From: Cristatella mucedo
Taxonomy: Eukaryota; Bryozoa; Phylactolaemata; Cristatellidae
DNA: 64,000 nucleotides
Direction: 5' to 3'
Assembly (NCBI GenBank): GCA_009760855.2
Contig: WPIO01000045.1
Location: forward strand, 640,001 to 704,000
Shown one piece after another: positions 44,448-56,289 of the stretch. The translations under genes and the position numbers were made by a program. Position 1 is the first letter of the stretch, and each line of letters begins with the position of its first letter. The notes under the pieces are model-generated. The model saw only the letters and a program-made list of their open reading frames with translations, was not told the origin of the DNA and ran no database searches.

Positions 44448-45107
44448 TTGCCTGCTTCTTTTCGGGATGCAGATCGCTCGGTGAGCCTGTGGGATCGACG
44501 AATATCAAATGTTGCCACTCATTCCCGTCGCCTTTGCCGCACAAAGCCATTGGCATCAAGTTCAGCATTCGACGGTGGCTCGGGTAAGTCCTCTCCTCCC
44601 ACGAAGAAGCCAGAGGCGACAGGGAGAAGAGGCACTGTGGGAATACTCGAGCAGTCGGACGGCCAAGCGACTTACTCGTTCGGCTCACTCGTCTGTTTAG
44701 GTCGCCTACCGTCCGTCCTACCGTGGCTGGTGCAGAGGCTCTCGTTGCGGCAATCCACGGCAGACGCCGACCGGTACATTCTGGGACCTTTCATTAGCAG
44801 GAGAGTGAGGGCACTTGTCGCGTCACTGGGTTTCATTTCCCTCACCGCGAGCAGTACGAAAGAGGACCATTTATCGGGGTACGCCAGTGCAGCTGTAGCC
44901 ACTGACTTTCTAACGTATTGTCGGAAGCGCGGCGCATTTCTACCAGGAAATACTGAAATTAGCACGAAATCGAAGGCGATTAGCGGGCGCACTCAACCGG
45001 CAGGGGAGTGCTTAGAGCTTCGATTTCTGTACGGTCGGTCGTCATGCATTAACCGGTCAGCCGGAGAACGTCCCGGTCAGCCGGTTAGACCAACTGTAAG
45101 TCGTTGA
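44448..45107 (+). other. Long open frame without recognisable domain
   Basis: A 219-codon frame in GC-richer DNA. It has no signal peptide, membrane segment or motif I recognise, is rich in Ser/Arg, and the opposite strand is open over much of the same stretch. Such double-open frames are common in GC-rich non-coding DNA, so I record it without calling a gene. Confidence 0.12.
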
Positions 45108-45868
45108 CACGCCAGCACCACTGCTCTTGTCCCTAACACGGCCAGCTGAAGGGCCGTGGAATCGCTTGGCAAGTGATTCCCTTAAAGGCCGGCGTGCCTA
45201 GGCTGAAAGAAGCTTGCCCTGAGCCGCATAGTGTGTGCCGAGCTCTATCGTACTAATCGGCTCTCAGACCGACCGTATCGTCCAGTGGCGAATCCAGTGC
45301 CTGCGGCGGCGGAGTGGTACGATGCAACCACACCGAGAGGCACGTGAGCTGCTCTGAGCCAGCTAGGAGCATGGCCACGTCGGCTGAAGTGTCAATCGCA
45401 AAATCGGGTCTCAGCGGCTGGAGGGAGGCATTCCCCCATTACTGTCTCTGGATGACTGGTGTCCGACGAAGGCGACAATGAAAAAGCGCACTGAGGCGGA
45501 AGATAGCTGGAAGCTAGCAGCAGCAGCAGCAGCAGCTAGTCCAAGTCCCAGCCTGCAGCTCTGCGGCCAGGCAGGAGCCACAGAGGCCTTGGCCACAGAG
45601 AGGCCGCCCGCAGCAAGCCCCGCAGGAGGTCCGCAGAGCCAAGCCTCCTCTGCATTCACTAGCGACCAGCGCAGCAGACAGAGCAGCGAAGCACGATCCG
45701 GCAGCTGGCGGTCTCCGAGAGCGTGGCTTTTGAAGGGGACTTAGAAACGGCAGGGAGACGATTCCCGGGTAGGGCAGCTCGTGCCCCACCCCCTACCCAG
45801 CCTCGTGGTTGATCGGTCGGACAATCATCGAACGGATTCCCCCATCCTAGCTCTGGCGCGACGGCAGC

Positions 45869-45993
<125 letters not shown>

Positions 45994-46297
45994 GAGATTG
46001 AACGAAGTGTGCATATATCACACCGGAGAGCTGACCTAGACTTACGTGCTCACACGAGACGGCTTCAATCCAGAAGTGCAGTCCAACCTCTAACGGCCGC
46101 CGCAGCAGCTGACCCCGGAAGCCTAGCTACCGACGCAGTGGCCGCTGAACTGCTGCTCCTAGGGATGCACTGTCTGACCTTCGGCTCCCGGGCCGCCTCG
46201 GGCATAGTAGCAGACCATGCAGCTCTCATAAAAATCTATACGAGTTAATGTAAGCATTCGCAAAAGTAATTACTCGCCGGAAGGTGCCGAGGATATC

Positions 46298-46380
46298 CTA
46301 CTTAGTGCTGGGTTTCAGCCGGACGAGGTTGAAGGTCAACTTTGGGGTCGCCAAGGCATTGTTGCAGGCCTCATGCAGGT
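46298..46380 (-). CDS. Candidate terminal exon of an unrecognised minus-strand gene
   Basis: After an AGCTTACAG acceptor, two bases and 26 codons run to TAG, encoding LHEACNNALATPKLTFNLVR and ending LKPSTK. Composition and codon use look like real protein and unlike the nearby repeat translations. It joins in phase to the candidate exon at 47229-47267, creating an Asp codon. I do not recognise the family. Confidence 0.4.
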
Positions 46381-46503
46381 CTGTAAGCTGGCTGCATTAG
46401 GCTGCTCTCACCCGTTGGCTTCTTCGCTTAGGATAGCTGTGCGTCGCGTTGCGTTATCAATCACGGTCTGCTTCTCTCACAGTGCAGCTCGAAATAATTT
46501 GCC

Positions 46504-46511
46504 CTCTCCCT

Positions 46512-46558
<47 letters not shown>

Positions 46559-46596
46559 TCTCTGGGTCACTGTCTCTGTCTCTGTCTCTCGCTCGT

Positions 46597-46664
<68 letters not shown>

Positions 46665-46947
46665 GGTCTGTGTCTCTCTCATGCCCGAATTCAAGCCCTA
46701 TTCCCTTTCTCCCACTCTTAAGCCTTGTCTGGTCCTCAACCAGTTCGGCGATTGCACTCCCTCTGATATTTTTCTCTCTATCTGTCAGTCTGTCCGTCTC
46801 TTTCTCTATCTGTCTGTCTGCCTGTCTCTGTCTGTCTGTCTGTCTCTTTTTGTCTCTCTGTCTCTGTCTGTCTGTCTCTGTCTCTCTCTTTTTCTGTCTC
46901 TCTGTAGCTGTATGTCTGTCAGTCTGTCTGGCTGTCTGTCTGTCTTT

Positions 46948-46981
<34 letters not shown>

Positions 46982-47109
46982 CCTCTGGCTCTTTTGCTCA
47001 ATTAAACTGTTTCCGCTCATTGTATCTTACTCTCTCTTTCTCTCCCGCTCTCTGTCTCACTCGTTCTTTGCTCTAGCTCCCTGCTCGTTTTCTCTTTCTT
47101 TCCCGGTTT

Positions 47110-47167
<58 letters not shown>

Positions 47168-47195
47168 CTCTCTCTCTCCCCTCTCTCTCTCTCCC
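46504..47195. repeat. Cluster of (CT)n and CTGT-rich arrays
   Basis: Three pyrimidine blocks (46504-46674, 46770-46978 and 47030-47195) separated by short unique DNA. If the minus-strand exon pair is real, these fill its intron as GA-rich RNA. Confidence 0.93.
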
Positions 47196-47228
47196 CATGA
47201 CCGCCGCCACTGTTATTGGTAAACAAAC

Positions 47229-47267
47229 CTTCGATTGGCATATCATTCGGCGTAGCTTGGCATGTAG
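47229..47267 (-). CDS. Candidate internal exon (39 nt) of the same minus-strand gene
   Basis: A strong acceptor (TTTCTTTTCAG) is followed by 39 nt encoding TCQATPNDMPIE plus one base, then a G|GTTTGT donor. The phase 1 end matches the exon at 46380-46298. The 848-bp intron between them is mostly (CT)n arrays. Upstream exons would lie above 47.3 kb; I could not fix them. Confidence 0.35.
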
Positions 47268-47459
47268 CTGAAAAGAAAGGCCGGTGCACCTCGGGAAATC
47301 AGGCTTAAGAGAGTTAGATGCTGTTTATAATTTGTCTACCGGAAAATCATTATTATGTTGTTGGAGCCGTCAGCTTACTGTCTCCGGATGGCTAGTGTCA
47401 CGGCAAGTATGTGATTCGTTCATTTTTATTCTATTTTCTATGCCCCTCTTCTGTCATAC

Positions 47460-47489
47460 TGTGTGTCTGTCTCAGTTTCTGTCTGTCTG

Positions 47490-47568
<79 letters not shown>

Positions 47569-47591
47569 CTTTCTCTCGCTCTCTCCTTTCT

Positions 47592-47660
<69 letters not shown>

Positions 47661-47662
47661 AT
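47460..47662. repeat. (CT)n array
   Basis: CTGT-rich start then almost pure (CT)n with a short CTTTCTCCCCT break at about 47585. Confidence 0.93.
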
Positions 47663-48039
47663 TTCTATCTCCATCCTCATCACTACGTCGCTATCGTTCT
47701 ATCTCTCTCAATAACAACACAAATTAGGTAATTATATTCCTCTGCCATGCGACATGTTGAAATGTCCTTGGCTGTAGCAGGACTCTGCTTTCAAAAGTTA
47801 AGTGAACTTGCAAAAGCCGGACAGACGTATGATATAGCCTACTGTAAGCACACCAGTACTGCAAGAGACCTCATGCTCATGTCTCCTCCTAAGTCTCTTT
47901 CGATGTGACGTTTCACACCCGAAACTGTCTCTGATACAAGCCCCGCCTAACAGGCAATTCGTGAGCATAAAACAACAAGCCCAGACGTACAGCAGGAGAT
48001 CGAAAGAGTATACAGCAGTGACACCGGTTGTATGCACAT

Positions 48040-48345
48040 AATAATAATACATTTGTACAGCACCCTCGGATAAATCAATCTATTTCAAGGCACTTTACAT
48101 AAGCTGTAAAGAAAGCATGATCGTATTGCTAGTGGTGGCATCAACAAGCATAACATCGTTATAGTTGACATGCACGGGTCAAAATGCAAATATGGTTAGT
48201 GGCTGCATCGGCACTGTCAGCACTCATAAGCACACAAAGGACGAATCTCAAGGACCAAAGAAATGCTGCGATAAATATGTGCAGTGTAGCTTCTTTTTAA
48301 ATGTGATCAAGTTGAAAGATGTTGTGATGTCAGTCAGGAGTGAGT
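48040..48345 (-). mobile_element. LINE-A 3' fragment, diverged
   Basis: Tail at 48040-48105 with a damaged hairpin, then the 3' UTR. It ends close to an oppositely oriented LINE-B. Confidence 0.58.
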
Positions 48346-48391
48346 TCTTGTCCTAAGATTACTAGAATAGCAGATGTGAGTGTGTAAGCAC

Positions 48392-48990
48392 TATGAATAT
48401 GGCTGCAAGGCTGGTCTTCAAGTCCCAGCGGTTTGAGCACGTGTCACCTTTGCTGAAAGAGCTAGGATGGTTGCCGGTTGAGCAAAGGATACAGAGCGAA
48501 GTTCTTATGCTGACCCACAAGGCCCGCCACGGCTTGGCTCCTTCGTACCTAGCTGAACTGCTGCATCAGTTTCAGCCTGTTCGCGCCCTCAGGTCCTGTG
48601 TGGACAATAAATTAGCTGTCCCATTCCTCAGCTTAAAGACAGTTGGCGACAGAAGCTTTAGCTCTGCAGGTCCTAGACTGTGAAACTCGCTTCCACAATT
48701 CTTACCCAACGACATCTACTCTCCAACTGCCGACTATGGCACATCTTTTTCAGCGGTCCTGAACTGCTACTTCTATGCTACTCACTACCTCAACTGCTCT
48801 CCTAACTCTGCTATGCTTCCCACTTTCTCTTTGTTGCGTGAGACGAAGTCTGTTGGCTACCGAATGCGTACCGAAAGCCGCTTAGGCTGTGAGTGCGCTA
48901 CACAAAACTCTCCTGCGTAACACCCACATGGTCTTTTTGACTTTGTGGAGCTACTGACGGAGATACATTACATTACATTACATTAAGCAC
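48392..48990 (+). mobile_element. LINE-B 3' fragment, young
   Basis: The frame 48393-48683 starts MNMAARLVFKSQRFEHVSPL and stops early at GPRL. The 3' UTR is close to consensus and ends in a clean (CATTA)n tail at 48966-48987. It is among the least decayed LINE-B copies here. Confidence 0.78.
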
Positions 48991-49002
48991 TGCAAGAATG
49001 GT

Positions 49003-49572
49003 AATAATAATTAGAATACACTTGATAAAGCACCCCCTGAGAACTGAATCTCTTCCTAGGTGCTTTACATTTGCTGCAAAGAAATGCGATCTAATGGTGA
49101 GTTGTATTATGCTTGGTAAACAAAATGAATAACATGGTTAGGGGTGACATGCACAGGGTCAGCATGCAAGTGTGGTTAGTAGCAGCACGCACAGTGTCAG
49201 CAGGCATAAGCACATACAAGACTAATCACGGGGACCCACTGAATGCTGTCCTAAATAGGTGCGTTTTTAAGTTCTTTTTAAATGTGGTCAAGTCAGGGGA
49301 TGTTGTGAAGCAAGTTGGGAGTGAGTTCCAGGCTTTGGAAGCATACGAGCTGGTATTGGTAAACAGTTAGATTCCAAAAAGCAGGCGGTACGAGGCTTGG
49401 CCTGGTGGGGGAGTAGATGTGATAGACAGGCTGGAGCCAAAGAATGAAGGAACCTAAAAGTGAGCGACAAAACCTTGAAGTCGATCCGTTACTTGACTGG
49501 TAGCCAGTGCAGGTCGGCGAGAAGTAGTGTGATGTTGCAGCTGTGACACTCAGGACAGACAAGCCTAGCTGC
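49003..49572 (-). mobile_element. LINE-A 3' fragment
   Basis: Tail at 49005-49080, the 3' UTR, then a broken frame including FRFLHSLAPACLSHLLPHQA and a TGYQSSNGSTSRFCRSLLG reading in a second frame. It begins 15 bp after a LINE-B end of opposite orientation. Confidence 0.68.
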
Positions 49573-50041
49573 CGTGTTCCTACTTTAGCAAGGCTGTATT
49601 TGGGCAGTGCTTACATTGTGGGAACGCTACATTGAAACTTGAAAACACAAGCGATTGGTAAGCCAATACAAGGTGGTAAAGTTCCCTGCAAGTAACTAAA
49701 AGTTACCAAAACCTGCCTACACAGCCGGAGATAACTCCAAGCATACAAACCAGTGCTGTATATGGCAAGTGAAAATGTATTATATTACAAATAAGCACCT
49801 ATTTTAAAATAAGACATAGGCATAGCACACATTTTCCGGCGATGATATGGTGAATCAAGTAATGAAACGATCAAACGTGTAAGGAATACTAAAACTGGTG
49901 CTGAAATGTACGATCCTGATTGTTTGCAATATTGAGCAAAGGCATTCTTTCGTGGCCAAGCGGGTGGCGACAGTAGAAAAAGTTATACAAGCAATAATAC
50001 GACCAGCAATAAGCAAGTGCGACATTCACTTAAAAATGAAA

Positions 50042-50680
50042 ATGATAATAATACTTATGTATAGCACTGATAGAGAACTTAATCTCTTTCTAGGTACGTT
50101 ACGTAAGCTGTAAAAGAAGCATGATCAGATGGTTACTCGTAGCATTTCAGCAAACAATGTCAACAAGCACAACACGGTTAGAGGTGACGTACATGTCAAA
50201 TATATAGAAATACAATTAGTAGCAGCATGCACAGTATCAGCACAATAAGCACACAGCCAAAGGAAAAATCACAATGACCCACTAAATGCTCTGATAAGCA
50301 GGTGCGTTTTCACATTTTTTAAATATCATTAAGTAAAGCGATGTCGTGTCGTCAGTGAATGTTAGGCTTTTCGAACATATAGACTAAAGGTGATGTCTCC
50401 ATAGGATTAAGGCAACCTACAAGGAATAGCTAAATGACTTGATTCAGAAAATCCTGCGGAACGATGCTTGGCCTGGTTGAGGAGCAGCTCTGATAGGTAT
50501 GCTGGAGCCAGAGAATGACGGACCTTATGGCAAGTGACAGAAACCTTAAGTTGAAATGCTGAACTATTTGAAGCCAATACAGGTTGGTGAAGAGTAGTGT
50601 GATGTAGCAACTGCAAAAATTACGACAAACAAGCCTAGCTTGTGATGTTTTCATTGACTGTACGCAATAGTAGTTTTTCA
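50042..50680 (-). mobile_element. LINE-A fragment, old
   Basis: An older copy with the tail at 50045-50110 and recognisable pieces of the SLAPAYLSELL region at about 50450-50520. Confidence 0.55.
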
Positions 50681-50689
50681 TCCTAACTG

Positions 50690-51922
50690 CAGCGAGTGGC
50701 GGCTTTTTATTGACATGGAAGCTCATGCATGGGCCTCAAACCGGCGCCCCCTTGCTCTCTGTTCCTAGCGCACACTCGGTGCTCCTTCCAAGAGGATCGG
50801 TTACATGGGACGTCAAGAACTAGCCGCATGGCTTGATAGAACAATATTTTTGACAGAAATCTCATCGGAGACCTTAATATAGTGGCATCCTGTGATTAGT
50901 GTTCGTGGCACTTTTACTAGGTTCCCTGCTGTTATTGTCTTTGGGACGATGGGAATCGCCAAGGGAACTGCCAATTGCCATATGAGCCAGCAGACCCCGT
51001 GACCTCTGTGAGAGAAATGCTGTCGAGTGGTAGCCAGTGTGGTGAAACCTGGTTAGCACGTCTGCCGCCACTGCCTATTATGCGATTCTTGTGAAGTTAT
51101 GTGTCGCGATTCTACATAAGGAGTCGTTGAGTTTTGGAGTTAGCTTTACATTAACTTATAAGCTTTTCCGTAAGCTGTCTCAGGCGAAGTTCAAAGCAGT
51201 TGTCTTTTTGAAGCCGCTGAGTGCGTGAACCGTTGTGTGCAATTGAGTTGTGTAAGAAATTCACTAGTAATAGGAACCGGCTTTGAGTGACTTCGTGGCA
51301 GTAGATCGGGGCATCCCTAGAAATAAAATGGCTGAAAATATATTGAGCTAATGACGACAATGACGATTGAGGTCTGCAGAATGTCCTTAAAAGTCCTCAT
51401 CGTAGATTTTTATCTTCATAAATCAAAGGAAAATACGGGTGCTTACTCTGATGAGCAAGGTTTGGACTTCTTCTGAGATCTATTGATCTCCAAACGTGGC
51501 TACAAAGTACACTAAAACGAGAACACGATGGAAGACTACGTTTGTAGGTGGATTCCTGAACAGTATACATTAAAATCTTAAATCTCGAAAAACTAATTAT
51601 TTCGAAATCGTTTGCTGTCTTACTGGTCACACGTCAATATACAGATACATTATAAAACATTCATCATTTTTTCTCACGAACGGTGAATTGAAACAAATTT
51701 GAAGTTATCAGTTTTTCCATTTTAAATGGTTAAGTTTACAAGTTATCTCTTTCCTTGTCACAAAGTGAAATATTCTAAAGAATAGATGTTATTCTATACT
51801 TCTCAGGCATAAGCATCTAGGCAGTAATACTTGCTCTCCGAGGATTCAAATTGCCTTAATTTGTGTGGATAGATTGATTGTTACATAGGAACTTGGATTT
51901 TTAGATAAATTAGTAGATCGGT

Positions 51923-51956
<34 letters not shown>

Positions 51957-53900
51957 AGAGAGAGACGCAGATAAGGTATGAGTAAACGAAAGTAAGCACA
52001 GTGTATAGATGCTCGATTGGCGAATGAATAAAGAGAGCGAGAGGGAAAGGTACGGAAAAAAGGAACACGTAAGAAGCACAAGCCAAGCTACTCCTAGGTT
52101 CAAATCCCCCAAAATGTTAGATTCAGACATAACAACAGCCAAAATATAGACCTTGTGTCATGCTATCGACTGAACATGTGCTGACATGCATGGCCCGTTG
52201 TATTTGACGAAAGTTGTAGGTCACCGATTCCCGGTCCTTGCCAAGCTTTTGGCTTAGGACACAGCTCATTATCACGAGCTTGAGGTTGGATATTAAAAAT
52301 GAAATTTACAATTTTACCTAGCATCAGTGTATAATGTAGCGATAGATAGCACGACAGTCACCAAGGGCAATGTATCAGCCTATAGACGCGTTACCTCTGG
52401 TTGACCTATGAATGACAGAGTTTAACAGTATTACCTCCACACAAAGCAAGAGCTAAGCACGCGATGAACCTAAGGTCTGTGGATAGCGTTCGCATTTGGC
52501 AAAAATGGCGAAATATCATAATTGATGCTGTAAACCTTATGAGTTTGTAACAGACCACGTGAGCAGCCAGGATTTGGCTGCCAGCCTGTGCCAGACTTAA
52601 CCTTCGCTAAAGTTTAGGATCGTGAAGGGACACGTCGGGTTGCCAGGCCAACCACCAATCGAGTCTCTTCAGAGTGGTCCTTGGCGCGACCGTGCTCTCT
52701 GGCCCACATGCCACCCTACGCCAGGCCGGTCCAATTAGGTCTTTGACCACGGTCCCTGCTTATTACCTTGGCTAATGTCCACAAGCCATGTTCTCCTAGC
52801 GTTTAATTAAAGCTAGATCACAGAGTGCAGCGTCAGTCGCCTCGGGTGACTACACTATGCTGCTCGTTCGCTAACGTTTCGCTTCATCGTTTGCCTTTCC
52901 GTTTCAAGTTTTTCTTTCCTTTTGCGATCTCATTTTTCTGCATCGAGCCATGCCACGGTACCGTTCGCTCTGCCAACAAGATCCGTCTCCCCCACGGAAG
53001 AGAGCTCGGGCTGTGCTTGCTCGGTCGGAGCAGGTGCTTTTTCGTGTGAGCTTGCACGCCACCTTGAGAAACGGTGCATGAGAACTTTTGTGGCGATTCC
53101 CAGCACCTAAACAGAAAGCGGAAAGCTGCACACTGTCCCGCTCTGTTCAGTCGAGCGACGGCTCGCGAAATAACTTTCAGTCCTCAATCGGCAGTGGTCG
53201 ATTGGCAAAATACCAAAAGGCCCTCAGAGGGAATAAACTTCCAGGCGGTGCAGGGCTAACTCGAGCGCAGTCGGCCGGAATGCATCGGCGACGATTATTA
53301 CGAGCATCGTGAGACGACGAGAGACACTTAGTATGTGGTCGCCAGTGGTCTTCCACCAGCCGTGTAGACCAGAGCTAATGCTGAGTGCGAGCTGCACTGT
53401 AGGGAAACTACAAAATTCAGAGCGATGCCGTCAAGGGGTGGTGGGGAGAGCGAACCAATGAAGCGAATACCGAAGCACTACGCTCAAGTCTTCCGGCCCA
53501 ATGCGGCAGCAAATGAATTATGGAGGCAATCATTCGGCTGCCGATTGTGTCCGAGCTTAGAGCCTTGATTTTCTAACGATCGCTCGACCAAGCAGTAGAA
53601 CTCCGGCCAAGTGCCTGGATGCACCGTTGTTTTACGTTACAATTGGCTACCGAGCGGCAGCAATTGAGATTGGCTTCTGCTGCCGACCGGAGACCATAGA
53701 GGCCCCTCAAGAATGATAAAGCTCATAATCCCCTTGCCATCTGCTGCAAGAGTCTATGCGCGACGCTCGGGCACACAATACCCAGCATTTTCTCGGGGGC
53801 GAGCCTTGAAAAGTGGGTCATTTTCGGTTTCTGGCGGCGATCGACGTAAATAAGCCAGATCGTGACTGTTCTCCAGACTTCCAGCTATACAACATTTATT
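50690..53900. other. Unique stretch without recognised gene
   Basis: AT-rich to 52500, then GC-richer with several short overlapping frames at 52820-53310. A TTAATTAAAG and GC boundary near 52800 may mark a regulatory region, but no motif set is convincing. Confidence 0.3.
51924..51954. repeat. (TA)n microsatellite
   Basis: About 15 units, followed directly by a short GAGAGAGA stretch. Confidence 0.88.
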
Positions 53901-53914
53901 TTTGTTTTGACAGA

Positions 53915-54612
53915 ATACCACGTCTCAATTGGTCCATGCATTTGTGACATCCCATCTTAACTTCTGTAACTCACTGCTTGCTTGTCTACTGGCTAGTGCA
54001 ATTGGGTGCTGACAGGTGGTGCAAAACTCTGCAGCTAAGCCTGTCTGTCATGAGCTTCGCAGTTGTCGCGTCACAGCACCTCTAGCTGACCTGCATAGGC
54101 TTCCAGTCACGAAAAGCATCAACTTCGAAATTATATTCCTAACTTTTAGGTCTCTTCATTATTTGGCTCCAGCCTACCTATCAGATCTACTGCCCCACCA
54201 GGCTAAGTATCGTACCAACAGCTTTTCGGAATCTAATCGTTTACCTGTACTTCGCCCGAACCTCAAATCCTCTGAAGACCGTGCCTTTTATTCGTATTCT
54301 CCCAAAGCCTGGAACACACCTCCGACTGGCGCCATGACGACTCCTGACTTAACATAATTAATAATGAAGCTAAAACCGCATCTATTTATCACATCATTAA
54401 GTAGGTCCGTGGGATGCGTTCTGAAACTGTGCATGCTGCCACTTACCATATTCGCATGCTGATCCTGGGCATGTCACATCTAACCCGGTGATGCTTGTTG
54501 CCATTGATCTTGCTAACCTTCCAATCATTCTTCTTTTGCTGCAAATGTAAAGCGCCCAGAATGAGGTTGCGTTCTGTAAGGACGTTATAACGTATTTATT
54601 ATTATTGCTATT
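53915..54612 (+). mobile_element. LINE-A fragment
   Basis: A plus-strand copy: VHAFVTSHLNFCNSLL-type start at 53930, then the frame 54016-54357 (VQNSAAKPVCHEL, YLAPAYLSDLLPHQAKYRT), the 3' UTR, a decayed hairpin and an ATTATT tail. Confidence 0.7.
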
Positions 54613-54651
54613 ATTTAAGCTTCCTCAATTAAGGCGGCTACGAATGGATAC

Positions 54652-54940
<289 letters not shown>

Positions 54941-55444
54941 GAGCGCGCTCGTTCGTAGTTTCCGTATGCTTAGCTGATTCAGTGGCCTCATTTGTAAAGC
55001 GAAAAAGAGCCTTAACAGCAATCGCCATCGCTTGCACCTAACAATATTCACCGACTGAAGAACTCGAACTCACGATTCGGTCAGGAACAGTGAGCACCTT
55101 ACCTTCTGGGCTAAGGCCCGGGTGCTATAATCTACGGCCCAGGCCGCACGTAAGCCAACGCCTTGAAATAAGTTGGGAGTGGTGTTCCCTGAGTTGGCAT
55201 TAACATTTGAGCTGGCTTTAGCTCTGGGCAACTGACCCAACGGTGTACACCTGTAACTCTCCTCTGCTGTCAAATCCACTGCTTACGTCGTGGTCTTGCC
55301 CTGATTTAAGCGAGGAGCTAAGGTGCTCGCCTTTTAGTTTCATAGATCAAGGAGAAACGACTGTGCCAGCGAAACCAGCGCGATTATGACGGATAATCAT
55401 TATTCGCGATCGAGCGATTGCACGATAGTTGACGGCTAAGGTCG

Positions 55445-55549
55445 TATATAAAAGCCAGCACCCTGGCATAGGCAGGCAGTTTCGACTCCAGACTCGGCGT
55501 TGGCATTGGAGCTTAGTGAACTCTAGGCCGGAGAGCCGCTGGTGTAAGT
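55445..55549 (+). promoter_or_regulatory. Possible core promoter with TATA box, initiator and first splice donor
   Basis: TATATAAAA (55445-55453) is followed about 31 bp downstream by an initiator-like CAGTTT (A at 55478) and then a consensus GTAAGT donor at 55544-55549. Together these would define a 66-nt non-coding first exon. No downstream exon was identified. Confidence 0.3.
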
Positions 55550-55924
55550 AATGGCCAAAGTTGAGCGCCTGTAACTGTCCGCTTCTGCTGAATAGACTCT
55601 TCTACATTACCGAAACGGACTTGATAGGTCCAGGCATAGGTGAAGGCATCTCTTTCTCGATGCCACGGTCCCTGCTACTGCCGGCGTACGTGCATACGTT
55701 GGTGCAGCACCTACAAATAACTAGCCGCGCCACAATGTTCAGGCGTTGCCGGTATTGGTCGCCCGAGAGCTGAGACTGCTACGGTTGCCAGCGCTGTGCT
55801 CGCGGCCTAGTTCTGGCAGGACGTGGAAGCCGCACACAAACGTTTGTAACGAAAGCGATCACGTTTACGATCGAGGTCACCGGCTCGTGCCCTGAGGTGT
55901 ATCTAAAGCACGCAGACTGATATA

Positions 55925-56281
<357 letters not shown>

Positions 56282-56289
56282 CTGAACGC

